From Diphasiastrum complanatum (taxonomy: Eukaryota > Streptophyta > Lycopodiopsida > Lycopodiales > Lycopodiaceae): DNA of 64,000 nucleotides. Shown here piece after piece: positions 58,546-64,000 of this stretch (its first letter is position 1; each line of letters starts with the position of its first letter). A program made the position numbers and the translations under genes. The DNA is taken from assembly GCA_029204225.1 (NCBI GenBank), contig CM055102.1, positions 31,056,607 to 31,120,606 on the forward strand. Direction: 5' to 3'. Under the pieces are notes generated by a model. That model worked only from the letters and a program-made list of their open reading frames with translations, was not told where the DNA came from and did no database searches.

Positions 58546-59060
58546 CTGTGACAATAGCTCTAGATTCAAAATTCCATCAGTCTTATCAAATGTAACCATG
58601 TAATAGGATCACATTAACAACATATGGTCATTGTGAAAGATTATGCAAATGCCAACTTAGGCCAATGTTATATTGTCAAAGATTTGCAAATGGCAACTTA
58701 GGCCAACATTGCAAATGTTAAACTTAGGGAAATGTGATATTGTTCACATTATGGGAGTTTGCACATGGTATTGTAAAACGTCAAATTAGGCCAATATGTG
58801 AGGCCAACTTAGAAGATAACATTGTGCAAACTTCAGCCTCAAGTTACCTTTTTGGAGTGCTACACAAATTGTTACATTATATTGGCTACATCTACCAATG
58901 TCTCATCTTGACCATTGGTGACAATGTAAGGCTATGTAGTTTATTGGCATCTTTTTTATCATATGTAGAGCTCTTGTGAAATGCTTGGATAGAACCTTAA
59001 AGATCTAGGTGATGTAGTGAAGCTATAGTGTGATATTGTGGCTCATTGCATTTTGTAGTT
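58546..59060. other. No gene; short degenerate repeats
   Basis: GCAAATGCCAACTTAGGCCA-type words recur four times between 58640 and 58830. No coding region is recognised. Confidence 0.45.
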
Positions 59061-59069
59061 TTCAAGTAG

Positions 59070-59964
59070 GGGTTTTGACATTATGCGAGTAAATTTTTTG
59101 CGAGTTTGCAAGCTTCTTCTACTCATGATCCAACAAAATGGTACCACATGGTGTGCTACTCTTTTTATGCCACTACATGATTTTTTAAGAACAAGAATTG
59201 TGTTTTGATGCATACTTAAAAATTTGACGATCCATCAAATTCTAAATAGGTCCATCACAAAATAATTTGTTACTCTATAAATATAGGTTTATTTTCATTA
59301 AAATAAAATCGTTCATGAAGTTGTAAAAGCTAGCATGCCTGCGTGCTAGCTTGCAAATTTTTTATTTCAAAAAATGCAGTTTTTTTTAAGAACTTTTTGA
59401 AAAATTAAATTTTTTTATGGAGTTGATTCGGCTAGCATGTCGGTGTGCTAGCTAAGTAAATTATAAAATAGAAGAACTATTTTGACACATTTGAGAACCA
59501 AATTTTGAGTAAAAACATTATTTCAAAATATTTTCAAAAATCTCCAAACATAATAAGTAGAGGTGCTAAGTAAAACAACTATAAAAACAAATTCCAACCT
59601 TTAAAGATAGCACGTCGATGTGCTATATAAAATGAGAAATTTTTTACAACCTCCAAAACATAGCACGTCGGCATGCTATATAAAATGAGAAAAAAAAAAT
59701 TGCAGTCTCCAAACATAGCATGCCGACGTGCTAGGCAAAAAAAAAAAATTCGAGCAATCTCGCCTAGCACACCGGCGTGCTATGTTTGAAGGCTGCAAAA
59801 AAATTAATTTGAATTTTTTTTTACTTTGTGAGATTTTTAACTATGTACCAAACCACATTCTTGATAATAAACATTGAAGTAGCGGCATAAAAAGGGTAGC
59901 ACACCATGTGCTATATTTTTGTTGAATCATGACAAGAAAGAAACTCTCGCAAAATGCCAAGGCC
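59070..59964. mobile_element. Mutator-like TIR element, 895 bp, with 9-bp target duplication
   Basis: TTCAAGTAG occurs at 59061-59069 and again at 59965-59973, flanking the element exactly. The left end GGGTTTTGACATTATGCGAG pairs with the inverted right end GGCCTTGGCATTTTGCGAG, and similarity of the inverted ends extends about 150 bases inward with gaps, including TACCACATGGTGTGCTA and TAGCACACCATGTGCTA. A 9-bp duplication and long inverted ends are typical of Mutator-like elements. Inside are imperfect palindromes of the form TAGCACGTCGACGTGCTA near 59330, 59434, 59608, 59660, 59716 and 59764. No transposase is encoded, so it is non-autonomous. A truncated copy is at 5882. Confidence 0.88.
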
Positions 59965-60119
59965 TTCAAGTAGAATCAAGCTTGGTGCTTATGCTTCTTG
60001 TTGACAAATTTTAACAGTTACTACGCTTACTATCGAATTGTGACCTGAACCAATGTAGTTATAAGTTTTCCAATATATTAACTAGTATGGTCAAATATTT
60101 TAACTTGAGATATTGTCGT

Positions 60120-61440
60120 TGGGTAGATTAGCACGTTCAAGGCAGGCACAGTCAAATCCCATTACTTCAAGGATAGTTAGATATTGTCCAACTTGAGAAG
60201 GAAAGGATATCAAAGGGATTGGCAAATGTAATGGTAGAGCAAGATTCTCCTTTGGCAACCCCGATAGTGCCAGTGCCAACTTTACAGCATGAAATATGAT
60301 AGCCTATAGAACAACGTTGGTGGGCTTTCAACAAAAGTTTGATCATTACAAATTGTTGGCAACCACAGAACAAGGGCAAAGAGGTAATCCACATATATGA
60401 GCAAGAAGTTGTTGTCGCGTTACAATAGGGTCCCTACATGAATTGTAACAATGGATGAATGTAATCCCGACAAAAAACCAATTCAACCATTTTTGTGCTC
60501 TATGACAAAATCAAATGTTGAAAACTTTCTTTTGTGGCAGTATCAAAATTGGTTCAAGAAATGTCAAGAAAAGAACTTTCTTTGATAGGTCTTTCGCATC
60601 ACATTGGTTGTTGAATAATAGCCATTTGAGTACATATGTCATTATGCCAAATAGGCTTGGATTTTGAAAAGGTTCTATTGAACTTGCCTTTGGGTACATA
60701 TGTCATTATGCCATTTGGGTACATAGCCATTTGGGTATATATGTCATTATGCCAAATAGGCTTGGATTTTAAAAAGGTTCTATTGAACTTGCCTTGATGT
60801 TGTTAAAGTTACTACAAGACAAGCTGTGATGTATAAGATAACAACCTATAGCATTTAAGTATAGCATGATAACTTTCAAATATTGGCATTGGTTATATGT
60901 TTGTTGCCCATTTCAATGCATTTCTCATATTTAGCAGCCCATCTTAACATTCTGCATCACAAACTTTTGGAAAGATTGCAAAAAGAGCTAGTTAACAATT
61001 ATTGGAATACAAACATCAGCAAAAAAAAATGTTATATCTCAAAACAATATGAAGCAGCATCCAAAATATGTTATGAAGAAAAAGCTAGAGACAACGATTC
61101 TTTGATATGCTCTTTGTGCAACAACCCAAAAAGCAAAAAATAAGGAACACTACTTTCACTATGGTCAAAGCAAATTTAGACAATGTTATTGTGTGAAGTG
61201 TGATACTTGTGTGTGTCAATTGTGTGATGTTGTATGGAGTTTTAGCAAGCATATTGACCTTCAAAAAGATGATCCCTTATGTCAAAAAAATACACTTGTA
61301 CCTCTCGAAGTATGTTCCAAATGTGTTGCCAATGATTTCATTATAATTTTGCTTCATGGTAACATAATGTGTGCTTTGTATTGCTCATCTCTTGTTAGTG
61401 TCATGATATGCCATAGTTTTTGACATGTAGCTACAAGCAG
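60120..61440 (+). pseudogene. Unrecognised Cys-rich coding remnant
   Basis: Plus-strand frames between 60170 and 60600 give DIVQLEKERISKGLANVMVE, SPLATPIVPVPTLQHEI, QRWWAFNKSLIITNCWQ, EVIHIYEQEVVVAL and LVQEMSRKELSLIGLSHHIG, with scattered stops. 61090-61350 gives DNDSLICSLCNNPKSKK, then, one frame over, KNKEHYFHYGQSKFRQCYC, KCDTCVCQLCDVVWSFSKHI and LEVCSKCVANDFII. The repeated C-X2-C pairs suggest a zinc-binding region. I do not recognise the family; it could be a decayed host gene or transposase. No splice sites were resolved. Confidence 0.35.
60621..60795. repeat. Partial tandem duplication, period about 105 bp
   Basis: GCCATTTGAGTACATATGTC at 60621 recurs as GCCATTTGGGTATATATGTC at 60726. 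Both continue with ATTATGCCAAATAGGCTTGG and GGTTCTATTGAACTTGCC. Short copies of the GTACATATGTCATTATGCC word lie between. Confidence 0.85.
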
Positions 61441-61620
61441 CTATTTTTATACATCATGTTAATCGTAAAGGTCAACTTTGATCATATTTTGACAAAAAAA
61501 ATCTACATTTTCATAAAGCAAACTTTCTTTCATGAGTTTAGCCCTATTGTAAATAGGACACACTTAAAGGAATAGCAAATACTTGAAGCTTTTAATTCAA
61601 GGAAAATCATTTATGACATG

Positions 61621-61870
61621 CTATGGCAAAACTTCCAATATATAAATAAAAATTCTAGAAATTGCTTGCACCCCCTTGGATTTAGGTGATGTCTTACAAT
61701 AATTTCCATATAAAATAGGTCTAGCATTTTCTATGCAATTTGTCTTGTCTAGATGCTTCACAAAAAGCCTTGTGTCCACTAGTGCTTCCTCATCAAATAC
61801 AACATCCCTACCCACAAATGATATTTTCATTAGCAAACCATATGACCTATATGCTTTTTCGTCCACTTAT
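61621..61870 (-). pseudogene. Possible copia integrase-RT linker fragment
   Basis: The minus strand reads EKAYRSYGLLMKISFVGRDV then VFDEEALVD. It resembles the KAYRLYNPxxxKxxxSRDVxFDE block that ends copia integrase. Nothing else of a copia element is seen nearby, so the call is tentative. Confidence 0.4.
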
Positions 61871-63204
61871 AATAGAAAATTTACCTCTTTGTTTTAATGC
61901 ACAATTTTTGTTCTTCTATCAAAATCTCCTCAGATGATCAAAATTTGGCTTTATGCCTCTATTAAGGCCTCTTCCGATGTTTTATTTTCAATTGCTTTTT
62001 TTGCACTCTTGTTCATTGAATAATTATCCATCTTTGATACCTTAAATACCATGGATTGTAAGTCACATTCATAGCCATGTGTTTTGTTTCATCAAACTTG
62101 AGATTAGATCTTTTAATTTGTAATAGCCCCAAGAAGAAGTTGATCCTTTGTGAAGCCATTTACATGTAAATGATCTTTATGGTTCTAACCTCCATTAGGC
62201 ATCTTGCTTGAGTTGGGCTTGCCCACCCAAGTCCAATTTTAGTCCACTTTTATGCAATCCCATGGGTTGATAATACCAAAAGCATTAGGCATCCTGACAG
62301 GAATTTTACCATATTACTTTATTCACATAAATATTACCATCAAGACAAACTAGTTTGTCATGCTTATGCGATGTAAAATGTGCAATCCGCTCCTTATGGG
62401 GTGTCATATGTTGAGACAACCAAATCCATCTATCACACTTCATTATGCTCATATGTCAGAAATGCAGCAATAAAAACCTCAAAGTAAAAACTAGCAAAAG
62501 TTACAACAATTGTCTGGCTGAGAGTTGGTGCAAGGAAAATCCAAAATTTTGCATCCAAAATAATTGCTGCTATACCTCCATTGCCGATGTGGCATTCATG
62601 TTGTTGCATTTGTCTCGTTAGGGCTTCGCTCCTCTCCTCTAAACACTACATTATTTCTGATGTTAGAGCTTGTTCCCAATCATTGTCTCATGCTGCAAGG
62701 TTATGAAAACCTGTTTCTTGTTGCAACAATATTCCAGTGAGATGCTCCAAGTTTGGAGGTCTCTCTCTTATAGTCAGAGTTATGACAAAGTCTTGATGTG
62801 CACATGACAAACTATTCAATCCACCGACACCAATAGCATCAAGGGCCAACTCACTCACAATTTCTCGACAACCTCAAAGAATCTTAACTTTTGTCAAAGT
62901 ACAGACTATTCCTAGAAATATTTCTTAGATTCAACACCCTAACAACATTACAAGTTTCAAACATTAAATTTAATGCAGCCACCTTAAAACTGAGCTATGT
63001 CACAAGTAGAACTCTTAGTTGCAAAATTATCATCCTTCAAACTGATTTTTTGAAGGATCATAAGATACATTAACTGTACATATTACATGTATGGCAATGA
63101 TACAAACTAGCAACTGCTTTGAACCACGATTCTTGAAAATACTCCATGAAATCAAGAAAGAATATCCTTGAATTCAGCTATGTAACCAGTAATCTATCAA
63201 CACT
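61871..63204. other. Intergenic and 3' flank of SUFS; no gene recognised
   Basis: I see AT-rich sequence without recognisable domains. The last few hundred bases before 63205 are presumably 3' untranslated sequence of the minus-strand cysteine desulfurase gene. No poly(A) signal was chosen. Confidence 0.5.
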
Positions 63205-63793
63205 TCAGTTAAATGGAGAGAAAAAACTGATTGTATCTTTTATACCGCTAACCAGAATATCAACCTCTTCCTTGGTGTTGTAAAAGTAAAGACTTGCACG
63301 TGCACTAGCATTGATTCCTAGACGTCGATGAAGAGGTTGTGTACAATGGTGTCCTGACCTTACTGCTATCCCATGCTGCAAAGATGTGCAAAAGTCAGAT
63401 TAACTTCATTTTGTGCAAACATCAAAGAATAGCGAAGGACTAAGCACTTGATGGTTAATGACAATGAACAGAAATATTTCAACAAGACTTCAAAAAGCAT
63501 CACAATTTCTTATTATATTTGCATATTTCTACCTAGTACCAAGACACTAACAATTAATTTTAAAACAGGTGGTTTGGAAAAAAAACTCTCTTCAAGACAG
63601 ATGCTACAAAAGCAATTGTTACACCACACAAAGAGACCTGCTGGTCAAGAAATGTAGAAAGATCTGTTGGATGGATGGCTTCAAGATTGAAAGCGCACAA
63701 AGCAGCTCGGGCACTTTCTCTATATGAAGGTCCGTATATTCGTAAACTTGGAATCTCTGACAAACTATCATAAAGATATCGCGACAACTCCAT
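63205..63793 (-). CDS. NFS2: Chloroplast cysteine desulfurase SUFS/NFS2, last two exons (partial)
   Basis: The visible exons are 63793-63638 and 63375-63205, separated by a 262-base intron with a GT donor at 63637-63636 and a TTTGCAG acceptor ending at 63376. Both exons are in phase 0 and join as [13 protein letters not shown]. The 108 residues are the C-terminal end of the PLP enzyme that removes sulfur from cysteine for plastid iron-sulfur cluster assembly (SUF pathway). [25 protein letters not shown] and [19 protein letters not shown] are family blocks, and [11 protein letters not shown] contains the active-site Cys that carries the persulfide. Stop TGA is at 63207-63205. The exon start at 63793 follows CTTGCAG, and the preceding 200 bases to the window edge are intron. 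The gene looks intact and continues beyond 64000. Confidence 0.93.
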
Positions 63794-64000
63794 CTGCAAG
63801 ACAGAACATGGTACATATGAACCACTGATGCCCAACAGTTGCTAATACCAGCATGCTATTTATATGATTAGTCTGTTTTCATATTTACAATACAGGTTTC
63901 AATTTTTTAATGTATACTGTGCTCTTATGCAATAGCACTAGATCCCCTTCCTTAATATCCTTGTCTTGCAAAATGTGATAATGATTATGCTTGTACCCTT

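Noticed and set aside
63560-63835. Single-exon reading of the cysteine desulfurase stretch
   Set aside because: Residues outside 63638-63793 are intronic; family comparison and splice sites define the exon.

Overview
This looks like nuclear DNA from a land plant with a large, repeat-rich genome. Both host genes I can name have plant-type products and introns, and nearly everything else is nested, decayed LTR retrotransposon. The mix of Ty1/copia, chromovirus-like and Tat/Athila-like Ty3/gypsy pieces and the slow decay would suit a gymnosperm such as a conifer, but that is inference; no sequence here fixes the species. I see no CRISPR array, rRNA, tRNA or bacterial-style operon.

Host genes. 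(1) 10493-11507 (+) is a two-exon gene for an ATG8-interacting (ATI1/ATI2-like) membrane protein, with a GC-rich upstream region carrying G-box-type sites. (2) 63205-63793 (-) holds the last two exons of a chloroplast-type cysteine desulfurase (SUFS/NFS2), continuing beyond the right edge. (3) Exon-like pieces on the minus strand at 50.9-51.8 kb and 58.3-58.5 kb appear to be one unrecognised gene, split by a 6.3-kb copia element. (4) An unrecognised Cys-rich coding remnant lies at 60.1-61.4 kb.

Mobile DNA, left to right. 0-8.3 kb: gypsy integrase and reverse transcriptase remnants, two copies of one LTR family, copia ends, a small insertion inside a chromoviral integrase, a truncated TIR element and a gag zinc-knuckle region. 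13.4-17.3 kb: copia gag remnant, then chromoviral PR-RT (+) facing chromoviral gag-PR (-). 17.8-23.3 kb: front part of a Tat-like gypsy element (LTR end, tRNA-Asp-type primer site, 25-bp tandem array, gag, and a segment that recurs at 36.7-38.1 kb). 23.4-36.3 kb: a rearranged block in which a copia element is split inside gag, its halves lying in opposite orientation beside A/T-rich arrays and among gypsy fragments. 38-50 kb: copia gag-IN with a 456-bp insertion, an inverted pair of 0.76-kb LTRs, a copia element with deleted gag, and the best-preserved gypsy pol (-). 51.8-58.1 kb: the most complete element, a copia with both LTRs, gag, PR, IN, RT and RNase H. 59.06-59.97 kb: an 895-bp Mutator-like TIR element with an exact 9-bp target duplication.

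The most distinctive structures are the palindrome-rich TIR element, the split and inverted copia gag, the unusual C-X2-C-X3-H-X4-C gag knuckles, the conserved extra segment in the Tat-like elements, and a GTGTCG-type minisatellite shared by LTRs of two copia families. Nothing here can be claimed as a wholly new biological system from sequence reading alone.
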